A stretch of DNA of 64,000 nucleotides from positions 184,456,796 to 184,520,795 of the forward strand of contig CP136068.1 of assembly GCA_032622095.1 (NCBI GenBank). The letters are read 5' to 3'. Below are positions 46,045 to 59,108 of the stretch, piece after piece. A model generated the notes under the pieces. That model saw nothing but the letters and a program-made list of their open reading frames with translations, was not told the DNA's origin and did not search any database. The position numbers were made by a program, and so were the translations under genes. The stretch's first letter is position 1. The number at the start of each line of letters is the position of its first letter. This DNA comes from Siphonodentalium dalli. Lineage: Eukaryota; Mollusca; Scaphopoda; Gadilida; Siphonodentaliidae.

Positions 46045-48617
46045 GTATTCTCTAGGTATAGAAGGCTCTTAACTGACGCCACATGTAAATATGTACACAG
46101 CTGTATATTCACGGATTCAATTCAATTCGGAGGAATACATTCTACATTCATCCAATACTGGAGTGCCTCGCATAATCAACGGGGGAATCTCATCCAAAAG
46201 AAGAAGAAAGATGGCTGCAAATATGGTGCTGGTATGATCCGGAATATATATTCTGAAATCATATTATCAGCATCCCTGTCCCAAAAAAATATTGTCTCAG
46301 AATTTTTATTAAATTAGAATCTCTTGCACATATCTATATAGTATTTCCATGGTAACACAGCGCGAATGTAGTGTCACTGGGGGCTTGCATGCTTCCCTCA
46401 TATGTGCCTAGATATGTATAGGCCTACTCGAAAAATGGAGAAAATCGCCCCGTGGAATCACACCCGCTAAGGTAATCCATAAAGAGTGTTGTTCTCACCT
46501 TATAGTACACCGTGGAATCACCCCCCACAAAGAGCGTTTGTATCACCTTATATTATACCATGGAATCACCCCCCGCTAAAGTAATACACACTGAGCGTTT
46601 GTCTCACCCTATGTTATACAGTGTAATCACACCCCAGCTAAGATAATACATACAGAGCGTTTGTGTCTCACCTCATATTATACATACGGTGGAATCACCC
46701 CTCGCTAAGGTGATACATAGAGAGCGTTTGTCTCACATTATGTTATACCGTGGAATCACCCCGCTATGGCAATACATAAAGAGCGTTTGTCTCACTTATG
46801 TGTGGAAAATTGAAAAAAAACATGTAGAGATCGGTATTTCGTGCATTTAGTGACATATAACAGCTTCACTTTAACTCGGAGAAAACACATGTATAGTTTA
46901 CTTAATTTGGACAAAACAATCCAAGAAAGAATTATCAAATCTATGATTGATACAGCCCCCAATAATCGCAAATATACAGTGGTCAATAATATAATAAGTT
47001 TATTGATAAGATTCTACTATGATAATTGTCTTCAACTCGTTATGTTGGGATATCAGATTTTATGAAACGAGTTTGATAAATTTGATTCACAACGAGTCGT
47101 AGACGGACGGAAAATATAGTCCCCCCCCCCCCCAATTTGCCTCTTTGTTTTGTGTCTATTTTCATTGGTGCAATGAAGTTTAACTTTAATGAACAAAACA
47201 CTCATTTTGCATTGTCTGGTGTTGGTGTCATGCGTGGCTTTTCGAAATTGTATTAATCGGCCTGAATCAATGCAAAGACCTGCGGTCATTTTATTGGCGC
47301 GTTGCTATGTGATATCTATTATATATTTTGGGAAATCTGTCTGTGTGAGTGTGTTCGCGATCGACTCGAAAACGGCCGAGCCGATTTCGATGAAACTTGG
47401 TATGTGGGGGTACTTTCGGCCGGGGAATGGCATGGGCCTATTAATTTGCCCGTGCGACGTGACCTTGACCTTAAAATCGGGTCATTTCAAGGTCGAACGC
47501 CCGAGTATCACGGGATTTCGATGAAAATTAGTGTCTGGGGATACTTTCGTATGGGGAGTGTCGTAAGCCTATTCGTTTGCCCGTGCGACGTGACCTTGAC
47601 CTTGAAATCGGGTCAATTCAAGGTCAAATCGCGAATTTTGATGGGATTTCGACCTCACCTTGACCTTGGCCGAAAAGCAGAGGGGAAACAGCCCGGACGA
47701 AGTCGGGTCCACTTGCTAGTCTCATATATATTTTGAAGACCTCTGTTTGTCTGTCTGTCTGTCTGTCTGTATGTCTGTCTGTCTGTATGTCATTTATACA
47801 AATCTACGATTATCGACCGATCGGGACGAAACTTGGTACGTGTGTGTAGTTTGACCAGGCGGTCGACGTTGTCGTATTGGCGAGCCCGTGCGGCGCCCAC
47901 TTCGCGCATGCGCAGACGAGATCTCGGAAACGGGTGGAGCTATCGACTTGAAATTTGGTATGTGAATGTATCTTGCCCCGGATACGAATTTTATCGGATC
48001 GCCGAGCCCGTGCGACGCCAGCTTCGCGCATGCGCAGACCAGATCTCGGAAACGGGTGGAGCTATCGACTTGAAAGTATAGGTGTATGAGTTGCTTTAAC
48101 GAGAGATGTGGTGGCAGGGTGGTTGTACTGTAGTGTTCCGCGGAATCCGCCCCTCCAACTTTGGTGAAAATATTCAACATTTTGAAATCCCATGCCGTGA
48201 CACAGCAACAGTTGGAAACTACGTACATGTACACATGTATATACATGTAGATTGAAATTGTTGTGACAGTTTGATGTATTTGTGTGGTAGCTCCACTACG
48301 TGTCACGTGCGATCATATTAAACATATCCCAATTGAGTCTAAAATTAAATAGCGTCATGTGACAATTTGAACCAAATAGGTCACCCATTTTCGTACGTGT
48401 TTCTCAAGTTCTCCAATTTACCGGCTTACTTTTTTGCAAACAACTTTAGCAGACTGTTTACGCAAACTAGAACTACATAATTTAGTCTAAATTTGTTCTT
48501 GAAATATACAGATTATCACTATAATTAATGTAGAAAAACTGCAAAAATTCGCAAACTACGAGAAAACACAGCTGTATTCGCAGTATCTTGGCCGTATTTG
48601 TGTATTATATGTAACAG

Positions 48618-50163
48618 ATGCAGCTTGACGGAAACTTATCTGCGCATGTCCGTCGGGCTAGGATGACTTCTCGAGTGAAATGGCAAAACCAGCTCTCCAG
48701 CCCTTTCAGTATAGCACAAGGGGTACGCCAAGGAGAACTCCTGTCAACAGCACACTATAAAAGGTTTAATAATAATCTCCTGTTACAACTGGAATCAAAC
48801 TTTAAAGGTGCAACCATCGGCGATATCAAGATTCCCCATACGACCTGTGCTGATGATATTGCCCTGATGTCACACTCCTCAGTAGAAGCGCAACATCAAC
48901 TTAATACAGTGGAAAACTTCTCACGAAATAACCGATACAACATTAATGCTGCACAAAGTTCGCATCATTTACAATGCCAAGCTGACTCGGGATCTTCAAA
49001 TCTTTGAAAACAGTATTCCGCAGCCGCTGTTGACAAAACACCTGGGTATCACAAGAAACCAGAAGAGTACTGCCAACATTGAAGAAAAAATCATTCTTGG
49101 CCGACGCACTGCCTATGCACTGATGGGCTCCGGAATGCATGGTCGAACTGGAATCACACAGCTCGTAAAAGCCAAACTATGGAAAACCTACGTTGTCCCA
49201 CGCATCGTCTATGGTCTGGAATCAATCATGCTTACAAATTCACAACTCAGCAAATTAGACACCTTCCAGGATAAAATGCTCCGACAACTACAGAATCTCC
49301 CAACAAGAACTGCCCTGACTGCAGTAAAAGGGCTTCTTGGCATTCCGCCACTATCTGTCATCATTCACAAGAACATGCTCAACCTGTTCCTACGAATTGC
49401 ACGGTCTCCAGACTCAACAGAACATCAGATAGCTTGTCGCCAACTTGCCGTGAGAGACATCAATGACAATAGCTGGTTCTCCTATATCAGACGACTTCTA
49501 ACAGAGTATAACCTCCCTTCAGCTTATTCAATCATTATACACCCTCCAACAAAGACCGAATGGCGGAATACACTAGACGAGGCAGTCGCTGCTAAAGTGA
49601 CAGGAAAATGGAGAAATGACATCGCAGCAAAATCCTCTCTACGGCTACTCAACCCTGAAGGAATTGCCTACAACTCTGTCCATAGACTATACAATTATGT
49701 TAGACCCAGCACATTTGATGTAAGACGTGCCGAAGTTAAGGCCAAGTTCCTGTGTGGCACCTATACTCTCCAGGCTAATAAAGCAGCTTTCAACCAACAC
49801 ACTGTTAGTCCTACCTGCCTGACATGCAACCTTGGCCCAGAAGACCGAGAACATGTTATCGCCTCCTGTCCCACCTACCAGAAGGAAAGATCCAGACTCA
49901 AACAGAAGATCAACAATCTTCTCCCCAGTATAAATCAAGGCCTCCTAGACAACTCAGCAACCTTTACCCAACTCATCCTTGATCTTAGCCATCCAGATAT
50001 TCCTGACATCATCGATTGGGAGGAACACTCTGTCGACCAGCTAGAACTTTACTCCAGAGAATTCCTATATCAGCTCCATACTAGAAGATTTGCAGTTCTA
50101 AAAGTCAAAGGGAAAGTTTCACATAGACCACGCAAGACTCGCTCCGAGCTCAAAGTCCCTTAA
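48618..50163 (+). pseudogene. LINE reverse transcriptase, unit 3
   Basis: Identical in both translated frames to unit 2 (frame 1 48618-49007, frame 2 48946-50163). Same frameshift and same 5' truncation. Confidence 0.9.
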
Positions 50164-52564
50164 GTATTCTCTAGGTATAGAAGGCTCTTAACTGACGCCA
50201 CATGTAAATATGTACACAGCTGTATATTCACGGATTCAATTCAATTCGGAGGAATACATTCTACATTCATCCAATACTGGAGTGCCTCGCATAATCAACG
50301 GGGGAATCTCATCCAAAAGAAGAAGAAAGATGGCTGCAAATATGGTGCTGGTATGATCCGGAATATATATTCTGAAATCATATTATCAGCATCCCTGTCC
50401 CAAAAAAATATTGTCTCAGAATTTTTATTAAATTAGAATCTCTTGCACATATCTATATAGTATTTCCATGGTAACACAGCGCGAATGTAGTGTCACTGGG
50501 GGCTTGCATGCTTCCCTCATATGTGCCTAGATATGTATAGGCCTACTCGAAAAATGGAGAAAATCGCCCCGTGGAATCACACCCGCTAAGGTAATCCATA
50601 AAGAGTGTTGTTCTCACCTTATAGTACACCGTGGAATCACCCCCCACAAAGAGCGTTTGTATCACCTTATATTATACCATGGAATCACCCCCCGCTAAAG
50701 TAATACACACTGAGCGTTTGTCTCACCCTATGTTATACAGTGTAATCACACCCCAGCTAAGATAATACATACAGAGCGTTTGTGTCTCACCTCATATTAT
50801 ACATACGGTGGAATCACCCCTCGCTAAGGTGATACATAGAGAGCGTTTGTCTCACATTATGTTATACCGTGGAATCACCCCGCTATGGCAATACATAAAG
50901 AGCGTTTGTCTCACTTATGTGTGGAAAATTGAAAAAAAACATGTAGAGATCGGTATTTCGTGCATTTAGTGACATATAACAGCTTCACTTTAACTCGGAG
51001 AAAACACATGTATAGTTTACTTAATTTGGACAAAACAATCCAAGAAAGAATTATCAAATCTATGATTGATACAGCCCCCAATAATCGCAAATATACAGTG
51101 GTCAATAATATAATAAGTTTATTGATAAGATTCTACTATAATAATTGTCTTCAACTCGTTATGTTGGGATATCAGATTTTATGAAACGAGTTTGATAAAT
51201 TTGATTCACAACGAGTCGTAGACGGACGGAAAATATAGTCCCCCCCCCCCCAATTTGCCTCTTTGTTTTGTGTCTATTTTCATTGGTGCAATGAAGTTTA
51301 ACTTTAATGAACAAAACACTCATTTTGCATTGTCTGGTGTTGGTGTCATGCGTGGCTTTTCGAAATTGTATTAATCGGCCTGAATCAATGCAAAGACCTG
51401 CGGTCATTTTATTGGCGCGTTGCTATGTGATATCTATTATATATTTTGGGAAATCTGTCTGTGTGAGTGTGTTCGCGATCGACTCGAAAACGGCCGAGCC
51501 GATTTCGATGAAACTTGGTATGTGGGGGTACTTTCGGCCGGGGAATGGCATGGGCCTATTAATTTGCCCGTGCGACGTGACCTTGACCTTAAAATCGGGT
51601 CATTTCAAGGTCGAACGCCCGAGTATCACGGGATTTCGATGAAAATTAGTGTCTGGGGATACTTTCGTATGGGGAGTGTCGTAAGCCTATTCGTTTGCCC
51701 GTGCGACGTGACCTTGACCTTGAAATCGGGTCAATTCAAGGTCAAATCGCGAATTTTGATGGGATTTCGACCTCACCTTGACCTTGGCCGAAAAGCAGAG
51801 GGGAAACAGCCCGGACGAAGTCGGGTCCACTTGCTAGTCTCATATATATTTTGAAGACCTCTGTTTGTCTGTCTGTCTGTCTGTCTGTATGTCTGTCTGT
51901 CTGTATGTCATTTATACAAATATACGATTATCGACCGATCGGGACGAAACTTGGTACGTGTGTGTAGTTTGACCAGGCGGTCGACGTTGTCGTATTGGCG
52001 AGCCCGTGCGGCGCCCACTTCGCGCATGCGCAGACGAGATCTCGGAAACGGGTGGAGCTATCGACTTGAAATTTGGTATGTGAATGTATCTTGCCCCGGA
52101 TACGAATTTTATCGGATCGCCGAGCCCGTGCGACGCCAGCTTCGCGCATGCGCAGACCAGATCTCGGAAACGGGTGGAGCTATCGACTTGAAAGTATAGG
52201 TGTATGAGTTGCTTTAACGAGAGATGTGGTGGCAGGGTGGTTGTACTGTAGTGTTCCGCGGAATCCGCCCCTCCAACTTTGGTGAAAATATTCAACATTT
52301 TGAAATCCCATGCCGTGACACAGCAACAGTTGGAAACTACGTACATGTACACATGTATATACATGTAGATTGAAATTGTTGTGACAGTTTGATGTATTTG
52401 TGTGGTAGCTCCACTACGTGTCACGTGCGATCATATTAAACATATCCCAATTGAGTCTAAAATTAAATAGCGTCATGTGACAATTTGAACCAAATAGGTC
52501 ACCCATTTTCGTACGTGTTTCTCAAGTTCTCCAATTTACCGGCTTACTTTTTTGCAAACAACTT

Positions 52565-52664
52565 NNNNNNNNNNNNNNNNNNNNNNNNNNNNNNNNNNNN
52601 NNNNNNNNNNNNNNNNNNNNNNNNNNNNNNNNNNNNNNNNNNNNNNNNNNNNNNNNNNNNNNNN
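52565..52664. other. Assembly gap, 100 N
   Basis: Exactly 100 N, the usual placeholder for a gap of unknown size, between the truncated fourth macrosatellite unit and the 32/33-bp minisatellite. Confidence 0.99.
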
Positions 52665-55600
52665 GTGAAGGTCCTTTATAATGTACTTTACTGTAGGTGA
52701 CGCTCCTTTATAATGTACCTTTACTGTAGGTGAAGGTCCTTTATAATGTACCTTTACTGTAGGTGAAGGTCCTTTATAATGTACCTTTACTATAGGTGAA
52801 GGTCCTTTATAATGTACCTTTACTGTAGGTGAAGGTCCATTATAATGTACTTTACTGTAGGTAAAGGTCCTTTATAATGTACTTTACTGTAGGTGAAGGT
52901 CCTTTATAATGTACTTTACTGTAGGTGAAGGTCCTTTATAATGTACTTTACTGTAGGTGAAGGGGTCCTTTATAATGTACTTTACTGTATGTGAAGGTCC
53001 TTTATAATGTACCTTTACTGTATGTGAAGGTCCTTTATAATGTACTTTACCGTAGGTGACGGACCTTTATAATTTTTCCTTTACTGTAGGTGAAGGTCCT
53101 TTATAATGTACCTTTACTGTAGGTGAAGGTCCTTTATAATGTACCTTTACTGTAGGTGAATGTCCTTTATAATGTACTTTACTGTAGGTGAAGGTCCTTT
53201 ATAATGTACTTTACTGTAGGTGAAGGTCCTTTATAATGTACTTTACTGTAGGTGAAGGTCCTTTATAATGTACTTTACTGTAGGTGAAGGTCCTTTATAA
53301 TGTACTTTACTGTAGGTGAAGGTCCTTTATAATGTACCTTTACTGTAGGTGAAGGTCCTTTATAATGTACCTTTACTGTAGGTGAAAGTCCTTTATAATG
53401 TACCTTTACTGTAGGTGAAGGTCCTTTATAATGTACCTTTACTGTAGGTGAAGGTCCTTTATAATGTACTTTACTGTAGGTGAAGGTCCTTTATAATGTA
53501 CTTTACTGTAGGTGAAGGTCCTTTATAATGTACCTTACTGTAGGTGAAGGTCCTTTATAATGTACTTTACTGTAGGTGAAGGTCCTTTATAATGTACTTT
53601 ACTGTAGGTGAAGGTCCTTTATAATGTACTTTACTGTAGGTGAAGGTCCTTTATAATGTACCTTTACTGTAGGTGAAAGTCCTTTATAATGTACCTTTAC
53701 TGTAGGTGAAGGTCCTTTATAATGTACTTTACTGTAGGTGAAGGTCCTTTATAATGTACTTTACTGTAGGTGAAGGTCCTTTATAATGTACTTTACTGTA
53801 GGTGAAGGTCCTTTATAATGTACCTTTACTGTAGGTGAAGGTCCTTTATAATGTACTTTACTGTAGGTGAAGGTCCTTTATAATGTACTTTACTGTAGGT
53901 GAAGGGGTCCTTTATAATGTACTTTACTGTAGGTGAAGGTCCTTTATAATGTACCTTTACTGTAGGTGAAAGTCCTTTATAATGTACCTTTACTGTAGGT
54001 GAAGGTCCTTTATAATGTACCTTTACTGTAGGTGAAGGTCCTTTATAATGTACTTTACTGTATGTGAAGGTCCTTTATAATGTACTTTACTGTAGGTGAA
54101 GGTCCTTTATAATGTACTTTACTGTAGGTGAAGGTCCTTTATTATGTACTTTACTGTAGGTGAAGGTCCTTTATAATGTACTTTACTGTAGGTGAAGGTC
54201 CTTTATAATGTACTTTACTGTAGGTGAAGGTCCTTTATAATGTACTTTACTGTAGGTGAAGGGGTCCTTTATAATGTACTTTACTGTAGGTGAAGGTCCT
54301 TTATAATGTACTTTACTGTAGGTGAAGGTCCTTTATAATGTACCTTTACTGTAGGTGAAGGTCCTTTATAATGTACCTTTACTGTAGATGAAGGTCCTTT
54401 ATAATGTACTTTACTGTAGGTGAAGGTCCTTTATAATGTACTTTACTGTAGATGAAGGTCCTTTATAATGTACTTTACTGTAGGTGAAGGTCCTTTATAA
54501 TGTACCTTTACTGTAGGTGAAGGTTCTTTATAATGTACTTTACTGTAGGTGAAGGTCCTTTATAATGTACCTTTAATGTATGTGAAGGTCCTTTATAATG
54601 TACTTTACTGTAGGTGAAGGTCCTTTATAATGTACTTTACTGTATGTGAAGGTCCTTTATAATGTACCTTTACTGTATGTGAAGGTCCTTTATAATGTAC
54701 TTTACTGTAGGTGACGGTCCTTTATAATGTACCTTTACTGTAGGTGAAGGTCCTTTATAATGTACTTTACTGTCGATGAAGGTCCTTTATAATGTACTTT
54801 ACTGTAGGTGAAGGTCCTTTATAATGTACTTTACTGTAGGTGAAGTTCCTTTATAATGTACATTACTGTAGGTGAAGGTCCTTTATAATGTACTTTACTG
54901 TATGTGAAGGTCCTTTATAAAGTACCTTTACTGTATGTGAAGGTCCTTTATAATGTACTTTACTGTAGGTGACGCTCCTTTATAATGTACCTTTACTGTA
55001 GGTGAAGGTCCTTTATAATGTACCTTTACTGTAGGTGAAGGTCCTTTATAATGTACCTTTACTATAGGTGAAGGTCCTTTATAATGTACCTTTACTGTAG
55101 GTGAAGGTCCATTATAATGTACTTTACTGTAGGTAAAGGTCCTTTATAATGTACTTTACTGTAGGTGAAGGTCCTTTATAATGTACTTTACTGTAGGTGA
55201 AGGTCCTTTATAATGTACTTTACTGTAGGTGAAGGGGTCCTTTATAATGTACTTTACTGTATGTGAAGGTCCTTTATAATGTACCTTTACTGTATGTGAA
55301 GGTCCTTTATAATGTACTTTACCGTAGGTGACGGACCTTTATAATTTTCCTTTACTGTAGGTGAAGGTCCTTTATAATGTACCTTTACTGTAGGTGAAGG
55401 TCCTTTATAATGTACTTTACTGTAGGTGAAGGGGTCCTTTATAATGTACTTTAATGTATGTGAAGGTCATTTATAATGTACCTTTACTGTATGTGAAGGT
55501 CCTTTATAATGTACTTTACTGTAGGTGACGGTCCTTTATAATGTACCTTTACTGTATGTGAAGGTCCTTTATAATGTACTTTACTGTAGGTGAAGGTCCT

Positions 55601-56767
55601 TTATAATGTACCTTTACTGTAGGTGAAAGTCCTTTATAATGTACTTTACTGTAGGTGAAGGTCCTTTATAATGTACTTTACTGTAGGTGAAGGTCCTTTA
55701 TAATGTACTTTACTGTAGGTCCTTTATAATGTACTTTACTGTAGGTGAAGGTCCTTTATTAATGTAGCCTTTACAGTATGGTGAAGGTCCTTTATAATGT
55801 ACCTTTACTGTAGGTGAAGGTCCTTTATAATGTACCTTTACTGTAGGTGAAGGTCCTTTATAATGTACCTTTACTGTAGGTGAAGGTCCTCTTATAATGT
55901 ACTTTACTGTAGGTGAAGGTCCTTTATAATGTACCTTTACTGTAGGTGAAGGTCCTTTATAATGTACCTTTACTGTAGGTGAAGGTCCTTTATAATGTAC
56001 CTTTACTGTAGGTGAAGGTCCTTTATAATGTACCTTTACTGCTAGGTGAAGGTCCTTTATAATGTACCTTTACTGTAGGTGAAGGTCCTTTATAATGTAC
56101 TTTACTGTAGGTGAAGGTCCTTTATAATGTACTTTACTGTAGGTGAAGGTCCTTTATAATGTACTTTACTGTAGGTGAAGGTCCTTTATAATGTACTTTA
56201 CTGTAGGTGAAGGTCCTTTATAGTGTACTTTTCTGTAGGTGAAGGTCCTTTATAATGTACCTTTACTGTAGGTGAAGGTCCTTTATAATGTACTTTACTG
56301 TAGGTGAAATTCCTTTATAATGTACCTTTACTGTAGGTGAAGGTCCTTTATAATGTACCTTTAATGTAGGTGAAGGTCCGTTATAATGTACCTTTACTGT
56401 AGGTGAAGGTCCTTTATAATGTACCTTTACTGTAGGTGAAGGTCCTTTATAATGTACCTTTACTGTAGATGAAGGTCCTTTATAATGTACTTTAATGTAG
56501 GTGAAAGTCCTTTATAATGTACTTTACTGTAGGTGAAGGTCCTTTATAGTGTACTTTACTGTAGGTGAAGGTCCTTTATAATGTACCTTTACTGTAGGTG
56601 AAGGTCCTTTATAATGTACCTTTACTGTAGGTGAAGGTCCTTTATAATGTACCTTTACTGTAGGTGAAGGTCCTTTATAATGTACTTTACTGTAGGTGAA
56701 GGTCCTTTATAATGTACTTTACTGTAGGTGAAGGTCCTTTATACTGTACTTTACTGTAGGTGAAGGT
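52665..56767 (+). repeat. 32/33-bp minisatellite, about 126 copies
   Basis: Unit GTGAAGGTCCTTTATAATGT-ACTTTACTGTAG (32 bp) or with ACCTTTACTG (33 bp). Both length forms are interspersed. Rare variants (GTGACGCTCC, GAAGGGGTCC, GTCCATTATAAT, ACCGTAGGTGACGGACC) occur in the same order at 52697-53090 and again at 54969-55350, showing a higher-order duplication of 2272 bp. It ends at GTAGGTGAAGGTC before unique sequence. Confidence 0.97.
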
Positions 56768-57900
56768 CTAAACTCGAAATTTAAGTGACTTTGTGTGCGA
56801 TTTTGCTTTGCGTCGCTTACAATTATGAAATTTCTCCTGAGTAATTAAATCAATGTTTATTGCGATATTGGCTCTCAAATGTCACAGAAAAGCATGCAAT
56901 CGCGAGCTGGGACTACTCCCTAATATGCAGTAAATTATTGTGGAACAAGTATTGACAAAAAATATGTTCCCTGTTTAATGTTATAAAGTTCCATGTCAGA
57001 ACGATTCAGAACAACAAAGTTCCGAGGTTTTTTATTTGTGGAATATGATATCTACGGGCGTTAGCCAGAGCAGAGAGTCATGGCATGATATAAATAGTAG
57101 GTTAAAGAATCGTTCCCGGCAGGTGTTTTCGATTCATATTTATTATTTTATGCCCCGAAAGCTATACCTCTGAAACTTGCTGAAAAGAGAAATTTGATCA
57201 CCTTTAAGATATAGTGAGGGAATTCGTCGATGTTATATATATGTATAGTAAAGTGCGGGCTGGATATTAGATCGTACTAAAACTGACACGACCTGCTCAT
57301 CCATATCTATATTTATGCGAATATGAGCGAATAATATCATAGCAATGCGAGCGAAATATATGATAAACACCAGCTTTAATAAATATATGTTGATTCTGCT
57401 ACATTACGTGCGTTACATTCAAAACGCGAAAACTGTAATTTAAGCTTGTCTTCTAAACTCGTTTACAGGTTCGTTCTGATTGGTCAGTACCCTGCGTTCC
57501 CATGGATTGGTAGACGTCGTTTTGAGTTACATTGTATGGTACCACAGACGTTGAATAATATACGATCAATGTAACGTTGTCAGTGCCTCAAACTTTCAGG
57601 ACCCTCATAATTCAAACCGCAGTCGAATTGGTTAACATCACACTGTAAGAACGAATGGCTTCCTAATACTGGCACCAATTTAAATGTGACAGATAAAAGA
57701 CGTAAAAACTAAAAATTATTGCATCCTAAGATCATTAAAATGAGTCGCCGTTCAATTGTCGACATTAACAATCAAACAGCTGAGCTTTCCAGTGGAAATT
57801 TAGTTTAAGCAAAGATAAAGATGGGATTCACATGTGCATACATGTACATGTAGCTGGTGGGTTTATGGAAAGGAAACTTGTATATAGCTCACTATAGTTT
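56768..57900. other. No recognised feature
   Basis: Unique-looking AT-rich sequence; no gene or repeat recognised. Confidence 0.4.
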
Positions 57901-58227
57901 CCACGAAATCATAAAGTGGTATTATGAAATAAATAAATACACGTAGCATCGGTGTATATGATCGAATTTTATTACAGACACTTATTTTAGCATGTGTATT
58001 TGTATATAATCATACACCCTCTACATTCACACAATTAGCTTAGTTTCCGACACTTTAGTTATTGGCTGATAAACTAACCTACGTCACTTCAAGCCGATCG
58101 TGTGCACTCGCTCGCTGTGTGTTGTTATTGGGAGACTGTGTTAGAATTTAAACAAAATGTTACTTACATATGTAATGTTAGTTTTGAAAAGTTTTTCTAT
58201 TAATATGTACTGGTATATGATTATATT

Positions 58228-58382
58228 AAGGAATGACTTACAGCTCGAATGGGGTCATTGGTTTTGGCCGGCAGAGTAATTAAACAAAGTTCGTGTGAAT
58301 TCCTTCGGGATTCACACACTTTGTTTAATTACTCTGCCGGCCAAAATCCAGTGACCCCAATCTAACTGCAAGTCATTTCTTA
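58228..58382. repeat. Near-perfect palindrome, about 70-bp arms
   Basis: AAGGAATGACTTACAGCTCG at the left mirrors AACTGCAAGTCATTTCTT at the right. The inner stem TTTGGCCGGCAGAGTAATTA-AACAAAG is exact, around CCTTCGGG. A half copy (TTTTGTTTAATTACTCTGCC) recurs at about 59045. Confidence 0.92.
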
Positions 58383-58385
58383 AAT

Positions 58386-58798
58386 AATCACACACCCTCT
58401 ACATTAACACAATTAGTGTCCGTAAGAATCACACAACCTCTACATTCACACAATTAGTGTCCGTGAGAATCACACACCCTCTACATTCACACAATTAGTG
58501 TGCGTAAGAATCACACACCCTCTACATTAACACAATTAGTGTCCGTAAGAATCACACACCCTCTACATTCACACAATTAGTGTCCGTAAGAATCACACAC
58601 CCTCTACATTCACACAATTAGTGTCCGTAAGAATCACACACCCTCTACATTCACACAATTAGTGTCCGTGAGAATCACACACCCTCTACATTCACACAAT
58701 TAGTGTGCGTAAGAATCACACACCCTCTACATTAACACAATTAGTGTCCGTAAGAATCACACAACCTCTACATTCACACAATTAGCGTCCGTGAGAAT
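58386..58798 (+). repeat. Minisatellite, 41 bp x 10
   Basis: AATCACACACCCTCTACATT-CACACAATTAGTGTCCGTAAG, with G/A and C/A variants recurring in a pattern. One founder-like unit lies upstream at about 58008. Confidence 0.93.
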
Positions 58799-58799
58799 C

Positions 58800-59108
58800 A
58801 ATATAAATCGTCATACAGTTTGCACGAACATTTCCGATGTTCATGAACCAATAACTGCAGCCACCACATCATAAACAGCGATGAACCACACGCAAGCCGA
58901 GAATGTACATGCGCTCGCTGTGTATTGTTGTGAGAATGTATTAGATTGTGAATAATTGGCAACTTACAGTTGTGTTGGTAGTTTTGAAAAGTTGTCCATG
59001 TTATTAATGTTCAATTAAACTGTACTGTTTCGGTATTCACACATTTTGTTTAATTACTCTGCCGGTGAAAACGCAATGACCCCAATCGAACTTTCAAGCT
59101 TGATTTCA
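58800..59108 (+). repeat. Diverged second copy of about 58060-58385
   Basis: 'GCGCTCGCTGTGTATTGTTG' and 'TAGTTTTGAAAAGTTGTCC' match 58105-58200. The end matches the right arm of the palindrome at 58228-58382. The 41-bp minisatellite lies between the two copies. Confidence 0.7.

Larger units (their letters stand above)
39838..52564 (+). repeat. 4.1-kb macrosatellite: three full units and a partial fourth
   Basis: Units begin AGTATAGGTGTATGAGTTGC at 39838, 43956, 48075 and 52193 (periods 4118, 4119, 4118). Each unit has, in order: a leader of about 540 bp; a LINE reverse-transcriptase pseudogene of 1.5 kb; about six copies of a roughly 60-bp repeat (GTGGAATCACCCC...GAGCGTTTGTCTCAC); a poly-C tract; modules with 'GTGCGACGTGACCTTGACCT'; a (GTCT)n tract; and a duplicated 'GCGCATGCGCAGAC...TCGGAAACGGGTGGAGCTAT' module. 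Units 2 and 3 differ at only a few positions. The fourth is cut by the assembly gap. Confidence 0.97.

Noticed and set aside
52485-52700. Open frame across the N gap
   Set aside because: Runs through unknown sequence; meaningless.
58386-58798. CRISPR-like array
   Set aside because: The 41-bp units are contiguous with no unique spacers; a eukaryotic minisatellite.
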